DNA from: Rivularia sp. MS3
GTDB lineage: Bacteria > Cyanobacteriota > Cyanobacteriia > Cyanobacteriales > Nostocaceae
Length of the DNA stretch: 64,000 nucleotides
Direction: 5' to 3'
Assembly (NCBI GenBank): GCA_019192545.1
Contig: JAHCMI010000053.1
Location: forward strand, 1-64,000
Below the pieces are notes generated by a model. That model was not told the origin of the DNA. It ran no database searches and worked only from the letters and a program-made list of their open reading frames with translations. Numbering within the stretch: the stretch's first letter is position 1; the number at the start of each line of letters is the position of its first letter. The position numbers and the translations under genes were made by a program. Below are positions 54,657 through 63,143 of the stretch, in pieces.

Positions 54657-55568
54657 ATTTCTCAACCCCACCAAAACCCTTACCAATTCCTTCACCATTT
54701 CTCTTCCCGAAGCATCTTCTCCCCTCTCCAAACAATGAACGCTACCTGTTAAAATCGGCGTTTTTGACTCGATAAAATCTTCTGTTCCATAATAATCGCT
54801 GAAGATAATCCCTAATACTTTCAAACCCAAAGATTTACAAAAGTTTTCCCAAATTAATATTTCACTGTCTTCTTTTACTAAAATTACCGCATGAGTTGCT
54901 TCTGTCATAATTATTTTATTTTCTGGAGAGATTTTTCCTCCCACATCAAAGATAAAAATCGGTTGTTTGATATTTTGAAATTCTCGCGCTTTGAACCGAG
55001 CAAATTCTTCAGTAAATTTAGCTTTATATTCAGATTTCAATTTATTAGCTAAATCAACATCGCGTTTTGCTGTTTCCGAAAACCAAGAACCATCTCCATC
55101 CGGACATCCCGAAACTACATAAGATTCTGGAGGATTTGGTATTTTTAATAATGCTTGTTTTAATCCTTCCCGAAAACAAGTTTTACCAGTATTTGCAAAT
55201 CCACAAATCGCAACTTTAATATTCTTGCGATTCTCCTCCCTATCAATATCTAAAATATCTCCAATTTGATATTTATCGCTTTTACTAACCGTAACGACAT
55301 ATCTATCCAAACCTTTCTCACCTTGTTTGGGGTCGAAAAACGCAACATGATTGTATATTTTCCCCAACTTAAAAGCCAAAACCTGACTTACCAATACCGA
55401 AGCTCGTCCATTAATTTTAATTAAATCACCACCTGGTAACTCCCCCGAAGCTATCATTTCATCCAACCGTACCACCACATCCCGAACTATTTTGTCACCA
55501 TTCGCGAGTGTTTCACCAAATCCGACTTTTAAAATATCTCCTTCTAGATTTATGTGATAAGTAGTCAT
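54654..55568 (-). CDS. csx3: Csx3 (ring nuclease family) fused to P-loop ATPase
   Basis: A 304-aa two-domain protein. Residues about 1-105 are Csx3/Crn3: TYHINLEGDILKVGFGE, PGGDLIKINGRASVLVSQVL and NHVAFFDPKQG, the family that cleaves cyclic tetra-adenylate to switch off type III signalling. Residues about 115-304 are a P-loop NTPase: Walker A GFANTGKT (123-130), then IFIFDVGG as a likely Walker B and a Rossmann-like rest. Csx3-ATPase fusions are known in type III loci; the role of the ATPase is not settled. It shares a TAATG stop-start with the stand-alone csx3 before it. Confidence 0.82.
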   Translation of the reverse strand: MTTYHINLEGDILKVGFGETLANGDKIVRDVVVRLDEMIASGELPGGDLIKINGRASVLVSQVLAFKLGKIYNHVAFFDPKQGEKGLDRYVVTVSKSDKYQIGDILDIDREENRKNIKVAICGFANTGKTCFREGLKQALLKIPNPPESYVVSGCPDGDGSWFSETAKRDVDLANKLKSEYKAKFTEEFARFKAREFQNIKQPIFIFDVGGKISPENKIIMTEATHAVILVKEDSEILIWENFCKSLGLKVLGIIFSDYYGTEDFIESKTPILTGSVHCLERGEDASGREMVKELVRVLVGLRN

Positions 55569-55873
55569 TAATCAATCAACTCTCCCAAGTTATATTCAGG
55601 ATTATGAGTCACACAAATCACATACTTCCCTAATTTAGGGTCATAACAACCAATAGCTCCATAAAGATGAGAGAGTCTATGAGCTAAAACAAAAGCGACC
55701 GGAATCGAAGTAGGACCAGTAATTTTCAGTAACTTTCCTCCACGTAATTCCCCAGACTTAGCCATTTCTTCCAACCTCATAGCAGCATCTTTGACAATCT
55801 GGTCATTTAATGAAGATTCACCAAAACTGATATTTAAAGTATCTTTATTTAATTCGATGTTGTAAGTAGACAT
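55568..55873 (-). CDS. csx3: stand-alone Csx3 ring-nuclease-family protein
   Basis: First gene of the minus operon (101 aa). STYNIELNKDTLNISFGESS, GGKLLKITGPTSIPVAFVLA, GAIGCYDPKLGKYVICVTHN, PEYNLGELI align along the full length with the N domain of the next gene. The fused copy has NHVAFFDP where this one has GAIGCYDP, so a His in that position is absent here while YDP and the later TH-PEY are kept. The two copies may form a mixed assembly or have different activities. Confidence 0.8.
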   Translation of the reverse strand: MSTYNIELNKDTLNISFGESSLNDQIVKDAAMRLEEMAKSGELRGGKLLKITGPTSIPVAFVLAHRLSHLYGAIGCYDPKLGKYVICVTHNPEYNLGELID

Positions 55874-55994
55874 TTATCAGTGAACAATGAACAGTTAACA
55901 ATAATGAATAATAAATATTTGATTATTTCCCTCACTCCCTCGCTCCCTCACTTCTTCTACCCCTTCTACCTCTTCAAATGTCCTTCCTAATTTA

Positions 55995-56011
55995 CGTGTA
56001 TATCATACACG
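55995..56011. promoter_or_regulatory. candidate operator palindrome in divergent promoter region
   Basis: Perfect 7-bp inverted repeat CGTGTAT/ATACACG with a 3-base centre, in the 310-bp gap between the minus-strand csx3-cas10 operon and the plus-strand gene at 56184. Size and position suit a dimeric regulator; the WYL protein encoded nearby is the obvious candidate. This is an inference. Confidence 0.45.
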
Positions 56012-56183
56012 ACGCTGGAAGATGCTAATTCCAATTAATTTTTCATTCACCGTTTATTCCCCATTCCCGCTTCCATACTTCCTTTCCTGTATTTAATTGT
56101 TTCAATATATTTCTAGGTCGTTGACTATTAATTTGATTACACTTATATAGATATCAAACAATTATTAAAAGCAGCGCATAATT

Positions 56184-56456
56184 ATGGCAGCCCAAAAACC
56201 ACAATACAGTAAACAAGAATTTGCGTGGTTGGGTGATGAAATTTATCAGCGCGATATTTATCCACAACTCAAAAAGAAGAATCAAGGTAAAATAGTTGCC
56301 ATTGACATTACTACCGGTGCATGGGAAATAAATGATGATGAAATCTCAGCCTGTAATCGTCTTGAAGAGCGTTATCCAAATGCACAAATTTGGATTGTAA
56401 AAGTTGGTTCTAAATTCGTTCGTCGCTTCGGTACTAATCGCTCTCAAAAATGGTAG
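56184..56456 (+). CDS. small conserved-looking protein (90 aa)
   Basis: Function not recognised. QGKIVAIDITTGAWEINDDEIS then RYPNAQIWIVKVGSKFVRRF has the beta-hairpin pattern 'goes on to say it is stored for D, I-W-I-V-K-V-G' seen in short proteins related to DUF5678, often paired with retropepsin-like or toxin genes in cyanobacteria. It sits alone between the two arms of the CRISPR locus, with no partner next to it. Whether it is part of the CRISPR system is unclear. Confidence 0.6.
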   Translation: MAAQKPQYSKQEFAWLGDEIYQRDIYPQLKKKNQGKIVAIDITTGAWEINDDEISACNRLEERYPNAQIWIVKVGSKFVRRFGTNRSQKW

Positions 56457-56507
56457 CGAAAGTATTTTTGATATATTTGTATTTTATTTTCAACAACCTG
56501 AAACAAT

Positions 56508-56696
56508 CCACTTCCGGCTTAAATTAACCCAGAGCTAAGCTGCTGTGGATTTAAATCATATAATCACTATTACTCTAATTGTTGTGGTGCGGGCATCCTT
56601 GCCCGCTATAATATAGGATTTAGCTACTTTTTAGCTTATAACATCTGCACTTCTCCAAGGTGGAATAAGCCACTTCCAAGTTAAGTTAATCTGGAG
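56508..56696 (+). promoter_or_regulatory. 27-bp imperfect direct repeats before the WYL gene
   Basis: The two copies, 56508-56534 and 56670-56696, both start CCACTTCC, keep TTAA-x-TTAA and end GAG; 20 of 27 positions match. Between them lies a 'gcgggcatccttgcccgc' hairpin (56588-56606). They are possible binding sites for autoregulation of the WYL gene. Confidence 0.4.
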
Positions 56697-56717
56697 ATAT
56701 AAAATTTAAAATCTGTC

Positions 56718-58157
56718 TTGGAAACTTTGATGGGAAGAACATCTCCCCGTCAAGTTTCCGCAAAATCTAAAATCCAAAATTTAATTGTGATTGAAATATT
56801 CCAAGACGTTCCCCATGTGGAATTATTACAGTGGTTTGCTCGGGGTTCTTTAAAACAAAATTTATTACGCTCAATTCGTTTGTGGGTGTGGTTGTGTACT
56901 CTTTATGGTGAATCGAATCAAAGACTACTCCTAGATTTAGAATCGGGTTTTACATACTCGCAATGGCGAGATTTATTTTTTAGCTCTACTCATCCGAAAG
57001 GGGAAGAGGTTCCTAAGCACGATGATATAAGTTGTCTGTGTAGTAAGACTACTGCTGATTGGTTATTTACTCAAACTGGAATTATCGCAGCTGATTGGAA
57101 ACAATCTCTTATTTCTCATGTTGGTATTAAAGAGTCAAAGTTAAATAAACTGTTGCGAGAGCGTTTGTTTTCTGTAACTCGTCGTTCTTTACAAGGGGAT
57201 TTGGAAGTTTTAGTAAGTTTGGGATGGTTAGTTTATAAAAATCAAAAGTATTTTTCGGTTAATGAATTTCCTTTACGTCCGCTGAGCGTTAAAGATGAAT
57301 TAAATAAAGCAAAATTTAGTGCTTTTGAACTCAATTTCCTTCATGATGATTTAGTGGCGATCGCCCAAAATCATTCTCAAGAAATCAACGGTATACAAAG
57401 GTTTTTCGTTCATCTTGATTATGTGATTCCCAAAAGCACGATTGACCTAGTAGAAAATTGGCAATGGGAATTAAAGGAATTGTGGGAAAAGACACCGGTA
57501 CCACCAATTAAAATTACCTATAATAGTGCCAAAATTAAAAATACGGTTGAATGTATTGTTTATCCGATATGTATTTATTACGTGCAGAGAGCGGTTTATT
57601 TATGTACTTTTGGAGATAGTCCCAAACACGATAATTATTGGTATAACTTTCGATTGGATAGAATTCAAGCCATAAAATCTTTAGAATGGGGAAATTCAAA
57701 GATACCAGAGCAATTAAAACAGCGCTATCAGCAAAAAACTTTACCGCATTCCCAAGAAATAACATTACAAATGTCTCAAGCATGGGGATTTGATTTTTAT
57801 TTACCAGCACAATTGATGTTATTACGATTTGAGCCAGATTTTGCTCGTCGTTACGTCAAAGGAACTGAAAGACACGATACTTTTAAAGAGATAAATTATC
57901 AGCAAGCTAAGGATTTAATTAAACAAGAGATTTCGCAACCCCAGCAACAAAAGTTAATTTCAGAAATATTATTAAATCGTTTTCCGGAAGATGCTTATTA
58001 CACAGCTTATATAAGATATAAAGATAAAACAGAGAGAGATAACAATGTAATAATGCGTTTACGAGCTTGGAGACCAAATTGTGAAGTTTTACTTCCTATA
58101 GAATTGAGAAACGAAATGATAGAAGAAGTTAAGAATGAAGCCAGATTGTATTTATAA
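56718..58157 (+). CDS. WYL-domain CRISPR-associated regulator (TIGR03985-like)
   Basis: A protein of about 475 aa of the cyanobacterial type III-associated family I remember as TIGR03985. LQWFARGSLKQNLLRSIRLW, then VWLCTLYGE and TRRSLQGDLEVLVSLGWLVY (winged-helix-like) at the N side; a WYL domain later (ICIYYVQRAVYLCTFGDSP, WYNFRLDRIQAIKSLEWG). WYL domains bind ligands, often nucleotides or nucleic acid ends, and control transcription of defence genes. Start is uncertain: TTG 56718, ATG 56730 or GTG 56787. It heads the plus arm with the HD hydrolase and cas6. Confidence 0.78.
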   Translation: METLMGRTSPRQVSAKSKIQNLIVIEIFQDVPHVELLQWFARGSLKQNLLRSIRLWVWLCTLYGESNQRLLLDLESGFTYSQWRDLFFSSTHPKGEEVPKHDDISCLCSKTTADWLFTQTGIIAADWKQSLISHVGIKESKLNKLLRERLFSVTRRSLQGDLEVLVSLGWLVYKNQKYFSVNEFPLRPLSVKDELNKAKFSAFELNFLHDDLVAIAQNHSQEINGIQRFFVHLDYVIPKSTIDLVENWQWELKELWEKTPVPPIKITYNSAKIKNTVECIVYPICIYYVQRAVYLCTFGDSPKHDNYWYNFRLDRIQAIKSLEWGNSKIPEQLKQRYQQKTLPHSQEITLQMSQAWGFDFYLPAQLMLLRFEPDFARRYVKGTERHDTFKEINYQQAKDLIKQEISQPQQQKLISEILLNRFPEDAYYTAYIRYKDKTERDNNVIMRLRAWRPNCEVLLPIELRNEMIEEVKNEARLYL

Positions 58158-58243
58158 AACTCTCAAAAATTCACAATCAAAAATTTTCAAATAACGTATC
58201 CGTTGCAAAAATCCAAAATCCAAAATATAAAATCTGTAATCAA

Positions 58244-58807
58244 ATGACAAAATTAACAACCAAATTTGAACAAGCTTTAATTTACGCAACCCAACTACAC
58301 GCAAATCAACGTCGAAAAGTAGATAAAATCCCTTATATTTCTCATTTAATGTCGGTTTCGGCTTTGATTTTAGAAGCTGGTGGAACCGAAGATGAAGCGA
58401 TAGCTGGATTATTACATGATGCCATCGAAGACCAAGGTGGTAAAGCAACTCGGGAGGAAATCCTTCAAAAGTTTGGTGAAACGGTGGTGAAAATTGTTGA
58501 TGGCTGTACCGAAACTGATATTACACCGAAACCACCTTGGAAGCAGCGCAAGATTCAATATATAGAAAGTATTCGCAATGGTTCGGATTCTGTAAAGTTG
58601 GTTTCTCTTGCCGATAAGTTACATAATGCTAGAAGTTTGTTGATTGGTTATCGGAATCAAGGTGATAAGTTATGGGATTATTTCAGCGGTAGTAAGGAAG
58701 ATAAATTATGGTTTTATGGGGAATTGTTGAAGATTTATCAACAAGGTAATGTTAATTTTATGACTGCGGAATTAAAGCAGATTCTTGCGGAGCTTGGTAA
58801 TCATTGA
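58244..58807 (+). CDS. MESH1/SpoT-like HD phosphohydrolase
   Basis: A 187-aa stand-alone HD hydrolase of the RelA/SpoT hydrolase type: H34 (PYISHLM), H58-D59 with E62-D63 (LLHDAIEDQGG) and D124 (SLADKLHNAR), all metal-site residues of MESH1-like small alarmone hydrolases present. Such enzymes remove the 3'-pyrophosphate of (p)ppGpp, or act on other nucleotides. There is no synthetase domain. It is 86 bp after the WYL gene and 264 bp before cas6 on the same strand. A role linked to the CRISPR second messenger is possible but not shown. Confidence 0.85.
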   Translation: MTKLTTKFEQALIYATQLHANQRRKVDKIPYISHLMSVSALILEAGGTEDEAIAGLLHDAIEDQGGKATREEILQKFGETVVKIVDGCTETDITPKPPWKQRKIQYIESIRNGSDSVKLVSLADKLHNARSLLIGYRNQGDKLWDYFSGSKEDKLWFYGELLKIYQQGNVNFMTAELKQILAELGNH

Positions 58808-58917
58808 AGAACCTCACCCCCGATTTAACGTAGTTAAATCTCCCCTCTCCTTCCGCCAGGAGAGGGGATTCAAATTTCCCCTCTTCCTTTACAAAGAAAG
58901 GGGTTAGAGGTGAGGTT

Positions 58918-59047
58918 TTATTCTCCTCTTCCTTCACAAGGAGAAGGGTTAGGGGTGAGTCTTATTCCCCTCTCCTTGACAAGGAGAAGGGTTAGGGGTG
59001 AGTCTTATTCCCCTCTCCTTGACAAGGAGAGGGGTTAGGGGTGAGGT
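58918..59047 (+). repeat. three 43-44-bp tandem palindromic repeats before cas6
   Basis: Units at 58918-58961, 58962-59004 and 59005-59047 each contain CTCTCCTTGACAAGGAGA (or a close variant) followed by gggttaggggtgag. A fourth, poorer copy precedes them (about 58829-58917). They lie immediately upstream of cas6, so they would be in its leader RNA as serial hairpins. Confidence 0.85.
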
Positions 59048-59071
59048 TTGATTATCATGTAAAATTTCACT

Positions 59072-60196
59072 ATGCCTATACGTAAAACTCGTAAAAAATC
59101 CTCGGCGAAAATCACTCTACCAACCGACACCGAATTGGTAGGGATAGTTTTTCATGTATCACCTGCGAGCAATTACACTATCTTTCCCGAATACGCGAAG
59201 GGACTCCATGCTTGGTTTTTGAACCAGGTACGACAAACAAATCCTCAATTATCTACTTATCTCCATGATGGGGAATCGGAAAAGCCATTTACTATTTCTC
59301 GTTTGCAGGGAAAGTTATTGAGTAATGACGCAAAATTACAGCTTTCGGCAGATTCTAATTATCAATGGTACTTGTCTGCGTTATCTTCGCGGTTGGTAGA
59401 ATGGATGGCTGACTGGCTGCAAAATTTACCTCAGACTATCGAACTTCGCAACGCACCTTTACAGATAAAATCGGTACAAATTGCCCATCCCGCAACTAGT
59501 TACAAGCAATTATTAGAAAGTAAATTAAACAATAAATTAAAAAACACTTTTTCGTTAAGCTATATCACCCCTACTAGCTTTCGTCGTAAAAAGCATCATT
59601 TTCCTTTACCGCTACCTTTTAATATTTTTCAAAGCTATTTAAGACGGTGGAATGATTTTTCTAATTTACCCGTGGAAGCAGATGCTTTTCTAGAATGGGT
59701 AGACGAAAATGTAATTATTCAACGTCATGATATTTCTACTACTAGAGTTGCAGGTGGTAAAAGAGGTTTAGTTACTGGTTTTACAGGTGCTGTAGAATTC
59801 GGTTTGAGTAAAGATGCTTCAAAAGAACCGGAATATGTAAATTTATATAGAGCTTTGGGTAAACTTGCACCTTATTGCGGTACGGGACATAAGACTACTT
59901 TTGGTTTGGGACAAACTAGATTAGGATGGCTAATAGAAGAATACGACAAAGTAGAAGTAACATCACCTCAAGAGTTACTAGCTAATAGAATCGCACAAAT
60001 TACCGAAATATTGATGTCCAAACAAAAGCGCACCGGAGGAAGTAGAGCAATTTCGGTATGTGAAAAACGCGCCGCAATCATGGCAAGACGAGAAACCGGC
60101 GAATCACTGCAAGATATTGCTACCGATTTAGACATTCCTTACGAAACCGTGAAAACTTACGTCAAATTAACGAGAAAGATTTTAGCAAATGGGTAA
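59072..60196 (+). CDS. cas6: Cas6 crRNA endonuclease with C-terminal HTH
   Basis: Processes pre-crRNA by cutting within repeats. 374 aa: double RRM-like Cas6 fold (LVGIVFHVSPASNYTIFPEY at the start, LSYITPTSFRRKKHHFPLPL, TGAVEFGLS, and the glycine-rich loop CGTGHKTTFGLGQTRLGW near residue 270-285). After it comes an extra domain (about 305-374): RRETGESLQDIATDLDIPYE, TVKTYVKLTRKIL, a helix-turn-helix like sigma-70 region 4. Start ATG 59072. The HTH may read DNA or RNA hairpins; the palindromic repeats just upstream are a candidate target. Confidence 0.88.
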   Translation: MPIRKTRKKSSAKITLPTDTELVGIVFHVSPASNYTIFPEYAKGLHAWFLNQVRQTNPQLSTYLHDGESEKPFTISRLQGKLLSNDAKLQLSADSNYQWYLSALSSRLVEWMADWLQNLPQTIELRNAPLQIKSVQIAHPATSYKQLLESKLNNKLKNTFSLSYITPTSFRRKKHHFPLPLPFNIFQSYLRRWNDFSNLPVEADAFLEWVDENVIIQRHDISTTRVAGGKRGLVTGFTGAVEFGLSKDASKEPEYVNLYRALGKLAPYCGTGHKTTFGLGQTRLGWLIEEYDKVEVTSPQELLANRIAQITEILMSKQKRTGGSRAISVCEKRAAIMARRETGESLQDIATDLDIPYETVKTYVKLTRKILANG

Positions 60197-60220
60197 CTGC
60201 TCACTGCTCACTGCTCAGTG

Positions 60221-61417
60221 TTAACTGTATTTCGCAACTTCTTTTCCTTTGATATAAACAGATGTAATCGATGATGGTAAAGCATTTTCGGGACGCATTA
60301 ACAGAAAATCGGCATCAAATCCGGGAGCAATTTTACCTTTTTTATTTCCTAATCCGATTGCTGCTGCTGGGCGACTCGATACTAGTTCCCAAGCTTTTTC
60401 TAAAGGCATCAAACCTTCTGAATGCAGCTTAAACGGAGCGTAAAACAAGGAAGGATAATGATAATCGGAACAAAGACAGTCAAGTACATCATTTTTTAAC
60501 GCTTCTTCTACACTCATCCAACCCATATGAGAACCACCTTGCAATAAATTCGGGGCACCCATTAATACCGATGCCCCATATTTGCGCTCTTGGGCAGCTA
60601 AATCAACATTGGCTGGAAACTCAGCGATCGCCATTCTCCGACGATGGCTTAAAGCGACTTTTTCTTCGGAGTCGTCATCATGGGAAGCGACGGGAATATT
60701 ATAAATATGAGCTAATTCAACCAACTGCTCTACTTGCAAACTTCCTTCTTGTCGATATTCCTGAAGCTGGGTGAGCATATCTATAATCTGTTGATTCGAT
60801 AAGATAACTCGCCGACGCAAATTACTTATATGTCTTCTCCATTTATATCTATCTTCTAACGGTGGTAAATGATCGTTGATTGACAAGAAATGAATGCGTC
60901 TTTTTTGCAACCAGCCGCATAATTCTTCATGCCCTCTAATATTAGTCAGTTCGTGTCGGATATGAATTAGATGATTGCAGCTTAAAAGGTGTTGCCCTTC
61001 TCCCCAAATAAAATTGATTAAATCTCTTGCTGTTTCTCGACTCCGCAAACCAGGCTCATAGGAATCGGTAATGGCGCAGAAGTAAGTTGTTATACCAGCC
61101 GCTAATAAATTGCGGTCGTTTTCGATCATTGCCATTGCTAAAGGAATATTAACACCAGGACGAGGACAAATCATCCTTTCAAAAGCGTCACCATGTAAAT
61201 CAACGATACCCGGAAACATTTGTAGCCCTTTAGCTTTAATTCTTTGATATCCGTCTTTATTAGCGGTTTTTTTTATACTCAGGAAACGTCCATCTTCAAT
61301 CAAAACATTGGTATCTTTTTCCCAACCTTTCGGGGTTAGTACATCTACACCTTCGATTGCTACCTTCGTATTCTTTTTCAGTTTTGAATATTCTCTTAAA
61401 TCTTGTTGTAATGCCAC
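60221..61417 (-). CDS. phnM: PhnM-like amidohydrolase
   Basis: Metal-dependent amidohydrolase, 398 aa, of the PhnM family (alpha-D-ribose 1-methylphosphonate 5-triphosphate diphosphatase of the C-P lyase pathway). PGIVDLHGDAFERMICPRPG holds the HxD metal motif with the PhnM-typical DAFER; IRHELTN, VASHDDDSEE and the late CSDYHYPSLFYAPF fit. No other phn gene is in the window, so it may serve a stand-alone hydrolase role. Start ATG 61417. It faces cas6 tail to tail across 24 bp. Confidence 0.87.
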   Translation of the reverse strand: MALQQDLREYSKLKKNTKVAIEGVDVLTPKGWEKDTNVLIEDGRFLSIKKTANKDGYQRIKAKGLQMFPGIVDLHGDAFERMICPRPGVNIPLAMAMIENDRNLLAAGITTYFCAITDSYEPGLRSRETARDLINFIWGEGQHLLSCNHLIHIRHELTNIRGHEELCGWLQKRRIHFLSINDHLPPLEDRYKWRRHISNLRRRVILSNQQIIDMLTQLQEYRQEGSLQVEQLVELAHIYNIPVASHDDDSEEKVALSHRRRMAIAEFPANVDLAAQERKYGASVLMGAPNLLQGGSHMGWMSVEEALKNDVLDCLCSDYHYPSLFYAPFKLHSEGLMPLEKAWELVSSRPAAAIGLGNKKGKIAPGFDADFLLMRPENALPSSITSVYIKGKEVAKYS

Positions 61418-62084
61418 GACTTATACCGTTAATAATTCTAAATTTTGTATTAAACAGGCGGAAAAGTATTATTGCGTATTTATCAGACGTTGTTTGTGTA
61501 TTTATGTATCTTATTTTTTAGATTCCTGCATAAGTCATCAATCTCTACCCATAAACAGCGGAAATTTTTCATACATCTATAAATTTTATTTTTGCAGTTG
61601 ATATTCTATAACATAAATCACCTATATAAACTTTAAATTTATTATTATATCAGCGTTAAATGTATATTGAATTACGTTTGCTATTTTTATTTTCACACTA
61701 TTTATAGACTATTTAATGCTTCTATTAGTCTAGTTTACGTTGAATTTATTAAACAATTGAGTCGTCGAAATAGAAGCAATACGAGCATATCATAGGTTAT
61801 TTATAGTATAAGTGAATTCATCTAATGACAAATATTACTAAATTTCACCATTTGGGTAAACAAGTATATCTCTTTTACAATGTAATTATCTCATAGATGG
61901 AAATACTAGTATAAAAATCTATATTTTTTTATAAATTGCTAACTGAAAAAGTAATATGATTGAATTTTAAAATTATTTTACATTTTCAATTATTGACAAA
62001 ATAATTATCAAGATTTACGTGATTTTTGTAACCTATTATTCTTGAGTAAGATTTTAATCCTATAAAGGTGAGCTTCGTAATATC
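61418..62084. other. ~670-bp AT-rich intergenic region
   Basis: I see no gene or repeat here; the DNA is very AT-rich and stop-dense on both strands. The phnM promoter should lie in its left part. Confidence 0.4.
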
Positions 62085-62110
62085 AGCCCCAGGCTTATAG
62101 CCTGCGGGCT
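62085..62110. other. hairpin downstream of RmlD-like gene
   Basis: AGCCC-CAGGCT and AGCCTG-CGGGCT pair around a TAT loop. No T-tract follows on the minus strand, so termination is uncertain. The 'ggcttatagcc' motif is another dispersed cyanobacterial repeat. Confidence 0.5.
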
Positions 62111-62133
62111 TTGTGCATAATTGGGATGCTCCC

Positions 62134-63012
62134 TTACCGATAATTCTTTAGTGAAAAAAGTTGTTCTCGCAAACTTGAAGGTGCATACCCTAATTCAAAA
62201 GCTTTGGAACTATTTAAAGAAACATCACTCGCCCTAGGTGCAGCCATTTTGACATCTTTCTGTAAGCTGGCTGTTATTTTTGCATGAGGAATATCAAAAA
62301 TTTCTATCAACAAACGACCAAAATCGTAACGAGAAATTCTTTCCTTTCCACCTAAATGAATGATTCCTTGGATTTTATCTATAGCCAACAACAATCCTTC
62401 AGCAGCAATCTTGCCATTCACCGGCGTGCGAAATTCATCGACAAATAACTTTAATTCCTTTCCTTCTTGAAGCGTTTTGAGAAAGGATTGTAAAAAACTG
62501 GTTGCTGTAGGAGTTGCATTACCAAACATCAAAGGCATTCTACAAATAGCAGTTTGGGGATAACGTTTCAACATGCCATTTTCTGCCATAACTTTGTGTT
62601 CCCCGTAGATATTCACCGGATTGACGCTATCTGTCTCTTTATAAAAACCCTTTAAACCATCAAATACTAAATCAGTTGAAGTAAAAACGCACGGAATTGA
62701 ATTATCCGCACATAATCCTGCTATATTCAGCGATGCTGTGACGTTAATTAACAGCGATTCTTCTGGATGAGTTTGACAATAATTTGGCTGGGATTGCGCT
62801 GCTGTATGAATAACTGCTGCTGGCTGTATTTCTTGAAATAATCTTTTAAGCTCCGAAAAATCAGTTAAATCAACTTTGACTAATTTGGTTCCCTCAATAT
62901 CTAAATTATGAGCAAAATAGGTTCCATAAACATCCCATTTTTGCTTTGCTAGTTCGCATAAATGCCATCCGAGAAATCCACTTGAGCCAGTGATTAAAAG
63001 CTTTTTCATCAT
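62134..63012 (-). CDS. RmlD-like NAD(P)-dependent sugar-nucleotide reductase
   Basis: Extended SDR of the RmlD/dTDP-4-dehydrorhamnose reductase substrate-binding family, 292 aa. LLITGSSGFLGWHLCELAKQ is the nucleotide-binding motif (GxxGxxG), followed by VIHTAAQSQPNYC, TSTDLVFDGLKGFYKETD and catalytic YGEHK. FVDEFRTPVNGKIAAEGLLLAI is typical of RmlD. No other rhamnose gene is adjacent, so the exact substrate is open. Start at either of two adjacent Met codons (63012 or 63009). Confidence 0.85.
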   Translation of the reverse strand: MMKKLLITGSSGFLGWHLCELAKQKWDVYGTYFAHNLDIEGTKLVKVDLTDFSELKRLFQEIQPAAVIHTAAQSQPNYCQTHPEESLLINVTASLNIAGLCADNSIPCVFTSTDLVFDGLKGFYKETDSVNPVNIYGEHKVMAENGMLKRYPQTAICRMPLMFGNATPTATSFLQSFLKTLQEGKELKLFVDEFRTPVNGKIAAEGLLLAIDKIQGIIHLGGKERISRYDFGRLLIEIFDIPHAKITASLQKDVKMAAPRASDVSLNSSKAFELGYAPSSLREQLFSLKNYR

Positions 63013-63143
63013 CAGTGAACAGTGAGCAGTAACCAGTCATAAGGTATCATCTTATGCAAAACTTGATAAGTACTTATAAGTTGCGTTATGACTTTCCCCA
63101 CTCTCCCCCTCTCCCCTAACCCGTCAATTTTAATGAAAACGAG

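Noticed and set aside
56184-56456. Antitoxin of a new toxin pair
   Set aside because: No toxin-like gene is adjacent on the same strand, so the idea has no support.
60221-61417. PhnM-like gene as a member of the CRISPR system
   Set aside because: Opposite strand, convergent with cas6, and a clear phosphonate-pathway family; treated as a neighbour.
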